This document shows positions 1 to 5,129 of a DNA stretch of 5,129 nucleotides, piece by piece. Where the stretch lies: assembly GCA_030608245.1 (NCBI GenBank), contig JAUWEO010000138.1, positions 1 through 5,129 of the forward strand. Reading direction: 5' to 3'. Numbering within the stretch: the stretch's first letter is position 1; every line of letters starts with the position of its first letter. Source of the DNA: Candidatus Latescibacterota bacterium. Lineage in GTDB: Bacteria > Latescibacterota > MVCY01. A program made the translations under genes and the position numbers. The notes under the pieces are model-generated. The model had not been told where the DNA came from and did no database searches. It was given only the letters and a program-made list of their open reading frames with translations.

Positions 1-38
1 GAAAAGAGACACGGGGCATCGCTTTTAATATATGGAGC

Positions 39-82
39 GAACCCCCCCAAAGTAGGGTCATATCACCTACTTTGGGGGGTTC
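39..82. repeat. Strong GC-rich inverted repeat downstream of the minus-strand regulator gene
   Basis: The left arm (39-56, GAA, seven C, AAAGTAGG) pairs with the right arm (66-82, CCTACTTT, six G, TTC), leaving a single bulged base in the C/G run and a loop of about 9 bases. It starts about 50 bases beyond the stop codon of the gene ending at 134, where a transcript terminator would be expected. Neither strand has a clean T-run after the stem, so it is not a textbook intrinsic terminator. It could protect the mRNA 3' end, act as a bidirectional terminator, or be a copy of a dispersed palindromic repeat. The pairing is seen directly; the role is unknown. Confidence 0.6.
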
Positions 83-133
83 CTATTGTTGTTGGCTGCG
101 TTTCTGGAATTGGACACCGGAGCCCCTCAGCGG

Positions 134-1561
134 TCAGCCCATGGAGTCAAGGTCGTATTTCCTAATTCGATACCGGAGTGTATCTCTGCTTAGGTGCAGC
201 AGTTGGGCTGCCTTGGTGGTGTTCCATCTTGTCACCTTCAGGGCCTGTTCGATCAGCTTTTTCTCCACAGCCTCAAGCGATATTCCACTGGGCGGAAAGA
301 CCACCCTCACCTCGCCCGTCTCTGCGACTTCCACTGTTGGTTTGGCCACCTGTGTCGGCTGCTCTTTTGGGCGCCGGTCGATCGACAGGTCTTTAGATTG
401 AATGATATCTCCATCTCCCAGAAGAATCACCCGTTCAATGACATTCTTCAGTTCCCTTACGTTTCCAGGCCAATGGTATTGTTTCAGAAATGCCTTGGTT
501 TCAGGCGACAGCCCGCGTATCTTCCGGTCGTATTCTCGGTTATAGCGATCAATGTAGTATTCTGCGATCTGGATTATGTCGTCACCCCGGTCCCGCAGTG
601 GTGGCAGAGAAATGGAAATCACATTTAGTCGGTAGTAGAGGTCCTCCCTGAAAGAGCCGTTCTCCAGCGCCTCCTCCAGGTCTCTGTTGGTGGCGGCGAC
701 GATCTTGGTGGAGACCTGGATCTCATTAGTTCCGCCGAGCCGCCTGAAAGCCTGTGTTTCCAAGACCCGGAGCAGCTTCACCTGCAGCGCCTGGTTTATG
801 TGACCCACTTCATCCAGGAAAAGCGTGCCCCCATCTGCAAGCTCAAGAAGTCCTCTGCGTTGCGTTTTGGCGTCGGTATAGGCACCTTTCTCGTGCCCGA
901 ACAATTCATCCTCCAGCAGAGCTTCCGGTATGGCTGTACAGTTGACCTCCACAAAGGGATGATCGGATCGGCGACTGTTGAAGTGAATCGCCCTGGCGAT
1001 CAGTTCCTTGCCGGTTCCACTTTCTCCTCGAATGAGGGTCGTGGCGGAGCCGACTTTTGCCATCCTGGCCACTGTGGCCAGGAGGATTTTTATTTGCGGG
1101 CTATCACCTATGATGTTGTCAAATCCGCTTGTGGGCTTTGCGGTGCTTGGGTGGGGTGGATAACTTGGTGCTGGCTTCTCCAGGGCCCGCTCAACGGTTA
1201 ACTTCAACTCGTCCAGGCGAAAAGGTTTGATTATGTAATCCACTGCCCCAAGCTTCATCGCCTGTATCGACGACCCCACAGAGGCGTATCCTGTTGCCAT
1301 GATCACGGGACATTCCTTATTCAGCCTTTTCAGCTCCTCCAGAACCTCTATGCCCCCTATATCGGGCAAACGGATGTCCAGCAGCACCAGAGCAGGGGCT
1401 GTCTCCACAAACTTTTTCAACCCTTCCTTGCCACATGAAGCCAAAATGACCCTGTAGCCCTGATTAGTGAAAAACTCCTCAACAAGGAGTCTCTCCCGTT
1501 CCTCATCATCTACTATCAAGAGTGTCGGAGGCACTTTTTCCCTCTGAGATTTCCCGCTCAT
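134..1561 (-). CDS. Sigma-54-dependent response regulator, NtrC family (receiver / AAA+ / Fis-type HTH)
   Basis: This is a cytoplasmic transcription activator that, when phosphorylated by a partner histidine kinase, should hydrolyse ATP to open promoters held by sigma-54 RNA polymerase. Its 475 residues are the usual length. The receiver domain (about 12-128) has acidic residues D18 and D19, phospho-acceptor D62, T90 and K112. After a proline-rich linker (130-145) comes the AAA+ domain (about 148-380), with Walker A GESGTGKE (179-186), Walker B LFLDEV (247-252), sensor I ATNRD (290-294), the arginine-containing FREDLYYRLNV (304-314) and WPGNVREL (364-371). The sigma-54-contacting loop reads GAYTDA (226-231) rather than GAFTGA; the key threonine is kept. 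The C-terminal helix-turn-helix (about 430-470) ends SRDTLRYRIRKYDL. The gene is transcribed divergently from the second activator. The cognate kinase and the target are not visible. The ATG at 1561 is the first in-frame ATG ahead of the receiver domain and has an AGGAGG upstream. The general function is near certain; specific identity (ZraR/AtoC/PilR-like) cannot be decided. Confidence 0.96.
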   Translation of the reverse strand: MSGKSQREKVPPTLLIVDDEERERLLVEEFFTNQGYRVILASCGKEGLKKFVETAPALVLLDIRLPDIGGIEVLEELKRLNKECPVIMATGYASVGSSIQAMKLGAVDYIIKPFRLDELKLTVERALEKPAPSYPPHPSTAKPTSGFDNIIGDSPQIKILLATVARMAKVGSATTLIRGESGTGKELIARAIHFNSRRSDHPFVEVNCTAIPEALLEDELFGHEKGAYTDAKTQRRGLLELADGGTLFLDEVGHINQALQVKLLRVLETQAFRRLGGTNEIQVSTKIVAATNRDLEEALENGSFREDLYYRLNVISISLPPLRDRGDDIIQIAEYYIDRYNREYDRKIRGLSPETKAFLKQYHWPGNVRELKNVIERVILLGDGDIIQSKDLSIDRRPKEQPTQVAKPTVEVAETGEVRVVFPPSGISLEAVEKKLIEQALKVTRWNTTKAAQLLHLSRDTLRYRIRKYDLDSMG

Positions 1562-1573
1562 GCGGATCGATTT

Positions 1574-1579
1574 CCTCCT
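1574..1579 (-). promoter_or_regulatory. Ribosome binding site AGGAGG, long spacing
   Basis: A perfect AGGAGG on the minus strand lies 12 bases ahead of the ATG at 1561. That is longer than the usual 5-9 bases, but no alternative in-frame ATG, GTG or TTG lies between them, so the start at 1561 stands. Confidence 0.7.
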
Positions 1580-1610
1580 ACTATTGACTATTAAGAACCT
1601 TTGTTATCGG

Positions 1611-1639
1611 AAGATAATTAACATTCTCGCAAATGTCAA
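1611..1639 (-). promoter_or_regulatory. Predicted sigma-70 promoter for the minus-strand regulator
   Basis: On the minus strand, TTGACA (1639-1634, all six consensus bases) is followed after exactly 17 bases by TATCTT (1616-1611, four of six). Transcription would start near 1604, giving a leader of about 43 bases that includes the AGGAGG. A short dyad, ACATT and AATGT (1621-1625 and 1632-1636), overlaps the -35 box and spacer and could be an operator, but it is too short to be sure. The motif match is seen; promoter activity is inferred. Confidence 0.5.
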
Positions 1640-1733
1640 CCATTTTTTGGACGATAGCCAGAAGATCTGAACTTGATGAACAGATACTTCTACAGAATCA
1701 GGCCCTTTTTGGGGTACATTCCAGAATTTGAGC

Positions 1734-1762
1734 TTGACTTGTGAGTGCTGAGCGCATATATT
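1734..1762 (+). promoter_or_regulatory. Predicted sigma-70 promoter for the plus-strand regulator
   Basis: TTGACT (1734-1739, five of six) and TATATT (1757-1762, five of six) are separated by exactly 17 bases, and the downstream flank is AT-rich. The predicted start near 1769 gives a leader of about 150 bases before the ATG at 1919, which is long for a simple regulator gene. The match is seen directly; activity is inferred. Confidence 0.55.
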
Positions 1763-1768
1763 ATTTTT

Positions 1769-1918
1769 AAATCCCAGTATGGGTTGAGATTCATTAGAGA
1801 TGGACCCTTCAAAATGGTAACGAATCTGGGATAGAATATGCAACTTGTGCCCAAGCGAAGTCTTTTTTTGATCCATTCTTACCAGTTCCCCGTAATTCCC
1901 AAGCAGTGAGGTTTGGAG
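1769..1918 (+). other. Long predicted 5' leader with alternative hairpins and a T7 run
   Basis: If the promoter at 1734-1762 is used, the leader contains CCCA-gta-TGGG (1773-1783) and a competing perfect 7-base pairing of ATCCCAG (1771-1777) with CTGGGAT (1826-1832). A small CTTG/CAAG hairpin (1844-1855) comes shortly before seven T (1863-1869). This resembles an attenuator layout, but the last stem is only four base pairs, so chance is a fair explanation. No known riboswitch class is recognised. Confidence 0.2.
1908..1911 (+). promoter_or_regulatory. Ribosome binding site that sets the start at 1919
   Basis: GAGG at 1908-1911 sits 7 bases before the ATG at 1919 but only one base before the upstream TTG at 1913. 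This spacing favours the ATG, giving a protein that begins MRVLVVDDE, the normal beginning of a receiver domain. Confidence 0.75.
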
Positions 1919-3259
1919 ATGAGAGTGTTAGTGGTTGACGATGAACCACGGATAAGAGAGATGTTCAGAGAAACTCTTTCCCAAGATGGCTATGAGGTGG
2001 AATTGGCCGGGGATGGCCCAGAAGCCTTAAGAATAGCCCAGGACAGGCAAATCGAGATCGCCCTGGTTGACCTGATACTGCCCGGAATAGATGGTCTGGA
2101 GCTCACATCTCGATTGAAAGAATCCCACCCTGATATGGATGTTATTATCATAACTGCGTATGGTAATAGGGAATCTGTGATTAGGGCCTTAAGAGCAAGG
2201 GTTTACGACTTCTTAACAAAGCCGTTGAATATGGAAGAACTACTGGTTTCGGTGAGGAGGGCATCTGAAAAACACCTGCTTCTACAAGAAAACAGGGAGT
2301 TACGCCAGAAGCTTGTTGAAAGAGGGATATTCTATGGACTGGTAGGGACAAGTCCGGTGATGCAAAAGCTCTACCAGGAGATAAACCAATTTGCCCCCAG
2401 CGAGTGTAACATATTGATAGCAGGAGAAAGCGGGACAGGTAAAGAGCTCATCGCCCGGGCAATCCATGAAAATAGCCCCCGCTCTCATAGACCTCTGATA
2501 GTGGTTGACTGCGCCGCACTGAAGGAAGAACTGTTAGAGAGCGAGCTTTTCGGCCATGCCAAGGGGTCATTCACCGGAGCGCTGTACGATAAAACGGGCC
2601 TTATTGAAGACGCCAACGGGGGGACGCTATTCCTGGACGAGATCGGTCTGACTTCGCTCTCTTTTCAGTCGAAGTTGTTGAGAACTATTCAGGAGAGAGA
2701 GATCAGAAAGGTCGGAAGTACCAAGTCGATACCGGTGGATATTCGGATTATCTCCGCCACCAACCAAGACCCACTGAGGATGGTTGAACAGGGCATACTA
2801 CGGGAAGACCTGTTTTATCGGCTGAATGTTGCCCGGATCGATGTCGCTTCCCTCCGTCAACGCAAGGAGGATATCCCTCTGCTGGTCCGCTTTTTCGTCC
2901 AGCAGTCCCGAAACCTCCCCTCTCCGGACTCGTTTACTATCGCCAATGAAGCAATGGAACGTCTGCTGCAATATGACTGGCCGGGAAATGTGCGAGAGCT
3001 GGAAAATGCTATTGAGAGAGCCATTGCCGCGGGAGACAAAGACACCCTATTGGCAGAGAATCTGCCGGAACAGATCCAAGGTCCACCCTTAGAACCCCTG
3101 TCCTTCCCAAGTCCTCTGCCTCTCAAGGAGGTTGAGAAAAGGCATATCCTGACTGTGCTTGAGGATACCGGTGGTCACCGGGCAAAAGCAGCGCAGATTC
3201 TTGGCATCAGCAGGCCGACCTTGCATAGAAAGCTGCGAATCTATAACATCAACGAATAG
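1919..3259 (+). CDS. Sigma-54-dependent response regulator, NtrC family (second activator)
   Basis: This is a cytoplasmic enhancer-binding activator of sigma-54 RNA polymerase, 446 residues from the ATG. The receiver domain (1-120) has D7 and D8, phospho-acceptor D51, T79 and K101. A charged, leucine-rich helix (about 105-135) probably forms the coiled-coil linker. The AAA+ domain (about 140-370) has Walker A GESGTGKE (169-176), the sigma-54-contacting loop GSFTGA (216-221), Walker B LFLDEI (237-242), sensor I ATNQD (280-284), LREDLFYRLNV (294-304) and WPGNVREL (354-361). The C-terminal Fis-type HTH (about 403-442) includes KAAQILGISRPTLHRKL. All catalytic motifs look intact. It differs clearly from the divergent neighbour in linker and HTH, so the two probably recognise different sites. 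It lies just upstream of a region with repeated TGTAACA sites and a sigma-54 promoter, which makes it the simplest candidate activator of the receiver-ATPase gene. An alternative TTG start at 1913 would add two residues. PilR-like function is possible but not shown. Confidence 0.96.
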   Translation: MRVLVVDDEPRIREMFRETLSQDGYEVELAGDGPEALRIAQDRQIEIALVDLILPGIDGLELTSRLKESHPDMDVIIITAYGNRESVIRALRARVYDFLTKPLNMEELLVSVRRASEKHLLLQENRELRQKLVERGIFYGLVGTSPVMQKLYQEINQFAPSECNILIAGESGTGKELIARAIHENSPRSHRPLIVVDCAALKEELLESELFGHAKGSFTGALYDKTGLIEDANGGTLFLDEIGLTSLSFQSKLLRTIQEREIRKVGSTKSIPVDIRIISATNQDPLRMVEQGILREDLFYRLNVARIDVASLRQRKEDIPLLVRFFVQQSRNLPSPDSFTIANEAMERLLQYDWPGNVRELENAIERAIAAGDKDTLLAENLPEQIQGPPLEPLSFPSPLPLKEVEKRHILTVLEDTGGHRAKAAQILGISRPTLHRKLRIYNINE

Positions 3260-3301
3260 CACCCTAAACCTAACTCGATAGCGTAGGAGTTTCCATTTAT
3301 C

Positions 3302-3373
3302 GGACGCAGATAAACGCAGATTGTCAAGATTATAAATATTATTTTCTGCGGTTATCGGCGAAAATCTGCGTCC
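3302..3373. repeat. REP-like palindromic element built on ACGCAGAT
   Basis: GGACGCAGAT (3302-3311) is perfectly inverted as ATCTGCGTCC (3364-3373). Inside, a second ACGCAGAT copy (3314-3321) pairs imperfectly with TCTGCGGTT (3345-3353), so the whole folds as a two-tier hairpin around an AT-rich loop. It begins about 43 bases after the stop of the activator gene. Hairpins based on this sequence are, from memory, a dispersed intergenic repeat in many environmental bacterial genomes. It may also shape the mRNA 3' end. Pairing is seen; family membership is recollection. Confidence 0.65.
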
Positions 3374-3393
3374 TGATTAACTTGTCTTTTCCT

Positions 3394-3465
3394 TGTAACA
3401 TCCGAACTTCACCCGGTTTCTTCGATGGATGTAACAAAAGTTTACTTCTGTAACATAATGTAACA
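3394..3465 (+). promoter_or_regulatory. Cluster of four direct TGTAACA heptamers, candidate distal activator sites
   Basis: TGTAACA occurs at 3394-3400, 3430-3436, 3449-3455 and 3459-3465. The last two are 10 bp apart, one helical turn, which would place bound proteins on the same face of the DNA. The copy at 3430 is followed by AAAAGTTTAC, giving an imperfect dyad. The cluster lies about 260-330 bp upstream of the -24 element of the sigma-54 promoter, a workable enhancer distance. The binding protein is not known. Confidence 0.5.
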
Positions 3466-3586
3466 TACCTCAGGATTATCCTTCTTCGTGTCTCCATTAG
3501 CGCCGTTTTGTCCTTCATACCAGCCTTCTTCCGCCATTCCTTGTTTGGCAACTAAATTTCTCCTCAACCCGATTTCCCCTCCTGTC

Positions 3587-3605
3587 TTGTAACATATTGT
3601 TACAA
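3587..3605. promoter_or_regulatory. Perfect 19-bp palindrome, candidate upstream activating sequence
   Basis: TTGTAACA-TAT-TGTTACAA is an uninterrupted 8-bp inverted repeat with a 3-bp centre, and contains the same heptamer as the upstream cluster. Its centre lies about 130 bp ahead of the -24 element and about 155 bp ahead of the predicted transcription start, the classic place for an NtrC-type dimer to bind. It lacks a following T-run, so a terminator role is unlikely. Binding by the adjacent activator is inference. Confidence 0.6.
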
Positions 3606-3632
3606 AACCTCCAGTTGTGCTCTTTTCCTTTT

Positions 3633-3665
3633 GGGAGTCTATCCTCCGCCGATAGTTCCTTTTTT
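3633..3665 (+). terminator. Weak terminator-like hairpin
   Basis: CTATC (3639-3643) pairs with GATAG (3651-3655) across a 7-base loop. Flanking GGGA and TTCC can extend the stem past a two-base bulge, and six T follow at 3660-3665. It could stop read-through from the upstream activator gene before the sigma-54 promoter. The stem is short, so this is tentative. Confidence 0.3.
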
Positions 3666-3723
3666 ACTTAAAATACTTAGTGTTAGTCTTGCTCGCCCTG
3701 GCGATATATCGGCCACGGCGTAA

Positions 3724-3740
3724 TTGGCACGAATGTTGCT
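3724..3740 (+). promoter_or_regulatory. Sigma-54 (-24/-12) promoter for the receiver-ATPase gene
   Basis: TTGGCACGAATGTTGCT matches the sigma-54 consensus TGGCACG-N4-TTGC closely, with GG at 3726-3727 and GC at 3738-3739 separated by exactly 10 bases, the spacing this factor requires. Transcription is predicted to start near 3751, about 77 bases before the ATG at 3828. Such a promoter needs an ATP-driven activator, and two such proteins are encoded just upstream. Sigma-54 control of type IV pilus genes through PilR is known in several bacteria. Confidence 0.85.
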
Positions 3741-3827
3741 GTTGAGCACATTCTGGTAGAGTAACCATTCACGAGTGAGACCGAATTCACTGAACAAGAA
3801 ACAGGATGGTTGGTAGGGAGATAAATA

Positions 3828-5129
3828 ATGGGAAAAGGTATAAATATCCTTGTAATTGATGACGAGAAAGAGATTCGTGAACTGATCTCCGACTTTTTTA
3901 AAGATTTGGGCTACGGGATTTTTGTTGCCGCTAATGGGATGAAGGCCAAAGAAATCGTAAACAAAGAGTCGATTGACATAGCCTTTTTAGATCTGCGTCT
4001 TCCGGGTGAAAACGGGGTAAGTTTGCTGCCGTCGTTGCTGTCTATCAAGCCTGCTCTGAAGATCATTGTGATAACGGGGGACCCGGCATTCCAGTCCGGA
4101 GTGAAGGCCAGAGAAAAAGGTGCCTATGACTATTTTGTAAAGCCCTTAGATTTAAGTAAACTGGGGCGTGCGGTTGACAGGATCAGCGAGAGCTTGCGCC
4201 ATCGTAAAGTATATGATAAGGCAGAAAGATATCACTTTTCTGCTGATACGGTTGATCCTGAGGCGGTGAAGATGATTCCTGAACGGATGGCAAAGGCCTT
4301 CTCCCTGTTGGCGGTCTCGCGCACAGACGGAGTGCTTAAAGTGGCGATGGCGGACCCTTTTGATGTTGTTGCTATCGATACTATTAAGGCCTATACGGAT
4401 TGTGAGATCGAGCCTGTCATAGCCCAGAAAAGAGAGATAATAGAGGCGATAGCGAGATACTACAGACAAAATCTGGATTTAGAAAAGAGTATTCAAGACA
4501 TAGTCACCTTTGAGGTCGAAAAACTTGAGGACGGAGAGACAGATGTAGATCAGCTCATGGTAGAGGCGGACGATGCCCCGGTGGTGAGATTAGTTAATCT
4601 TCTTCTGTTGCAGGCCCTGGAACAGAGAGCGACTGACATTCACATTGAGCCCAGAGAGAAGGCTTTGTCCATCCGCCTTCGGGTTGATGGTGCTCTTACG
4701 GAAGTGAACTCACCGCCCAAGAAGATGCAATCGGCCATTATTTCAAGGATTAAGATATTATCAGACTTAGATATTGCTGAGAGGAGAACACCACAAGATG
4801 GCCGTTGTCGGGTAAGGATTGGACAAAGACATGTTGATATCCGGGTCAGCACTCTCCCTACTGTCTACGGGGAAAAGGTGGTTATGCGACTACTGGACAA
4901 AGCTAATCTGTTTGAGAACTTAGAGAAGCTGGGACTTGAATCGGGAGAACAGGAAAAGTTCGTCAGGGCCATAGAGCGGCCTCATGGTATGCTGCTGGTG
5001 ACCGGCCCTACCGGCAGCGGTAAGACGACCACCCTTTATACTGCCCTCCACTACATCAATTCTCCCGACAAGAACATCATTACCGTAGAAGACCCGGTGG
5101 AATACGAACTGGAGGGAATCAACCAGGTT
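3828..5129 (+). CDS. Receiver-domain / PilB-GspE-type assembly ATPase fusion (3' end outside window)
   Basis: This is a cytoplasmic hexameric motor ATPase of the type IV pilus / type II secretion family carrying an N-terminal phospho-receiver. 434 residues are visible and the frame is open to the window edge. The receiver (1-120) has D11 and D12, phospho-acceptor D55, T83 and K105. Residues about 136-213 form a GspE/PilB N-terminal (T2SSE_N/MshEN-like) domain, with IPERMAKAFSLL and VAMADPFD. An acidic linker leads to DAPVVRLVN (249-257) and ATDIHIEP (268-275). The ATPase core follows with Walker A GPTGSGKT (393-400) and the Asp box ITVEDPVEYEL (418-428). Walker B, the His box and any tetracysteine zinc motif lie past the window. 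I do not see the RLG-type c-di-GMP motif of the paired MshEN domains; the receiver occupies the usual position of the first N-terminal module. GGGAG sits 7 bases before the ATG, and a sigma-54 promoter lies upstream. PilB-like is favoured over GspE on the sequence around DAPVVRLVN, but this is not certain. Confidence 0.93.
   Translation, partial: MGKGINILVIDDEKEIRELISDFFKDLGYGIFVAANGMKAKEIVNKESIDIAFLDLRLPGENGVSLLPSLLSIKPALKIIVITGDPAFQSGVKAREKGAYDYFVKPLDLSKLGRAVDRISESLRHRKVYDKAERYHFSADTVDPEAVKMIPERMAKAFSLLAVSRTDGVLKVAMADPFDVVAIDTIKAYTDCEIEPVIAQKREIIEAIARYYRQNLDLEKSIQDIVTFEVEKLEDGETDVDQLMVEADDAPVVRLVNLLLLQALEQRATDIHIEPREKALSIRLRVDGALTEVNSPPKKMQSAIISRIKILSDLDIAERRTPQDGRCRVRIGQRHVDIRVSTLPTVYGEKVVMRLLDKANLFENLEKLGLESGEQEKFVRAIERPHGMLLVTGPTGSGKTTTLYTALHYINSPDKNIITVEDPVEYELEGINQV

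Larger units (their letters stand above)
1562..1918. other. Divergent intergenic region between the two activator genes
   Basis: These 357 bases are AT-rich and carry back-to-back sigma-70-like promoters about 95 bp apart, one for each flanking regulator. I see no correctly spaced sigma-54 promoter and no TGTAACA heptamer, so nothing here suggests that either activator controls this region through those sites. A minus-strand open frame (1604-1876) exists, but its translation resembles no family and its start has only a weak ribosome binding site, so I do not call it a gene. Confidence 0.6.
3260..3827. other. 568-base regulatory region upstream of the receiver-ATPase gene
   Basis: I find no convincing gene in this stretch. 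From left to right it holds a REP-like hairpin (3302-3373), four direct TGTAACA heptamers (3394-3465), a TGTAACA palindrome (3587-3605), a weak terminator-like hairpin (3633-3665), a 10-bp palindrome CGATATATCG (3702-3711), a sigma-54 promoter (3724-3740) and a leader of about 77 bases. The leader has a small AGTGA/TCACT hairpin (3774-3791) and GGGAG (3816-3820), a ribosome binding site 7 bases before the ATG. A minus-strand open frame (3339-3551) covers the repeats and looks like chance. Confidence 0.7.

Noticed and set aside
72..1201. Several plus-strand open frames opposite the minus-strand activator
   Set aside because: They overlap a gene with complete receiver, AAA+ and HTH motifs and show no protein-like motifs of their own.
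1840..1854. Sigma-54-like motif on the minus strand (TTGGGCACAAGTTGC)
   Set aside because: The GG and GC elements are only 9 bases apart at best instead of the strict 10, and it lies about 280 bp from the gene, which has a better sigma-70 promoter.
1604..1876. 90-residue minus-strand open frame in the divergent intergenic region
   Set aside because: It covers both predicted promoters, has only a weak ribosome binding site, and its translation shows no domain, membrane segment or family resemblance.
2405..2416. TGTAACATATTG inside the second activator gene, identical to half of the palindrome at 3587-3605
   Set aside because: It encodes ordinary conserved residues (CNIL) before Walker A and lacks the second arm, so a chance match is likely.
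3272..3291. AACTC/GAGTT hairpin just after the second activator stop codon
   Set aside because: Only five base pairs with a 10-base loop and no following T-run; too weak to call a terminator.
3339..3551. 70-residue minus-strand open frame across the repeat region
   Set aside because: It overlaps the REP-like hairpin and the TGTAACA cluster, has no recognisable motif, and its codons simply read through repeat DNA.
3300..3610. CRISPR-like array from the repeated TGTAACA units
   Set aside because: The units are 7 bases, with irregular spacing (36, 19, 10 and 129 bp between starts) and no spacer structure or cas gene; protein-binding sites fit better.
4152..4852. Minus-strand open frames (4152-4469 and 4640-4852) opposite the ATPase gene
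   Set aside because: They are shadows of a clearly coding plus-strand frame with conserved PilB/GspE motifs.

Overview
This window looks like chromosomal DNA of a mesophilic, motile or piliated Gram-negative-type bacterium with a rich sigma-54 regulatory layer. The style fits a deltaproteobacterial (Desulfobacterota), Nitrospirota or similar environmental lineage. Clues are two NtrC-type activators side by side, a PilB/GspE-type pilus ATPase behind a clear -24/-12 promoter, and a REP-like hairpin built on ACGCAGAT units. The taxonomic guess is inference only.

Layout: positions 1-133 hold no gene but contain a strong GC-rich hairpin (39-82). A minus-strand gene (134-1561) encodes a 475-residue response regulator of the receiver / sigma-54 AAA+ / Fis-type HTH class. 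A 357-base divergent intergenic region carries a plausible sigma-70 promoter for each flanking gene. A plus-strand gene (1919-3259) encodes a second, different regulator of the same class, 446 residues. A 568-base gene-free stretch follows (3260-3827). It holds a REP-like hairpin, six copies of the heptamer TGTAACA (two of them forming a perfect 19-bp palindrome), a weak terminator-like hairpin and a near-consensus sigma-54 promoter. The last gene (3828 to beyond the window end) encodes a receiver domain fused to a type II secretion / type IV pilus assembly ATPase. It is cut off just after the Walker A motif and Asp box.

How the parts may work together: a phosphorylated sigma-54 activator, most simply the adjacent 1919-3259 product, could bind the TGTAACA sites about 130-350 bp upstream of the -24 element and drive transcription of the receiver-ATPase gene. 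The ATPase would then be under a second, post-translational control through its own receiver domain. No histidine kinase and no pilin gene is visible here. The two-level phospho-control of a pilus or secretion motor is the most unusual idea in the window. Domain assignments are well supported by visible motifs; the circuit wiring is inference.
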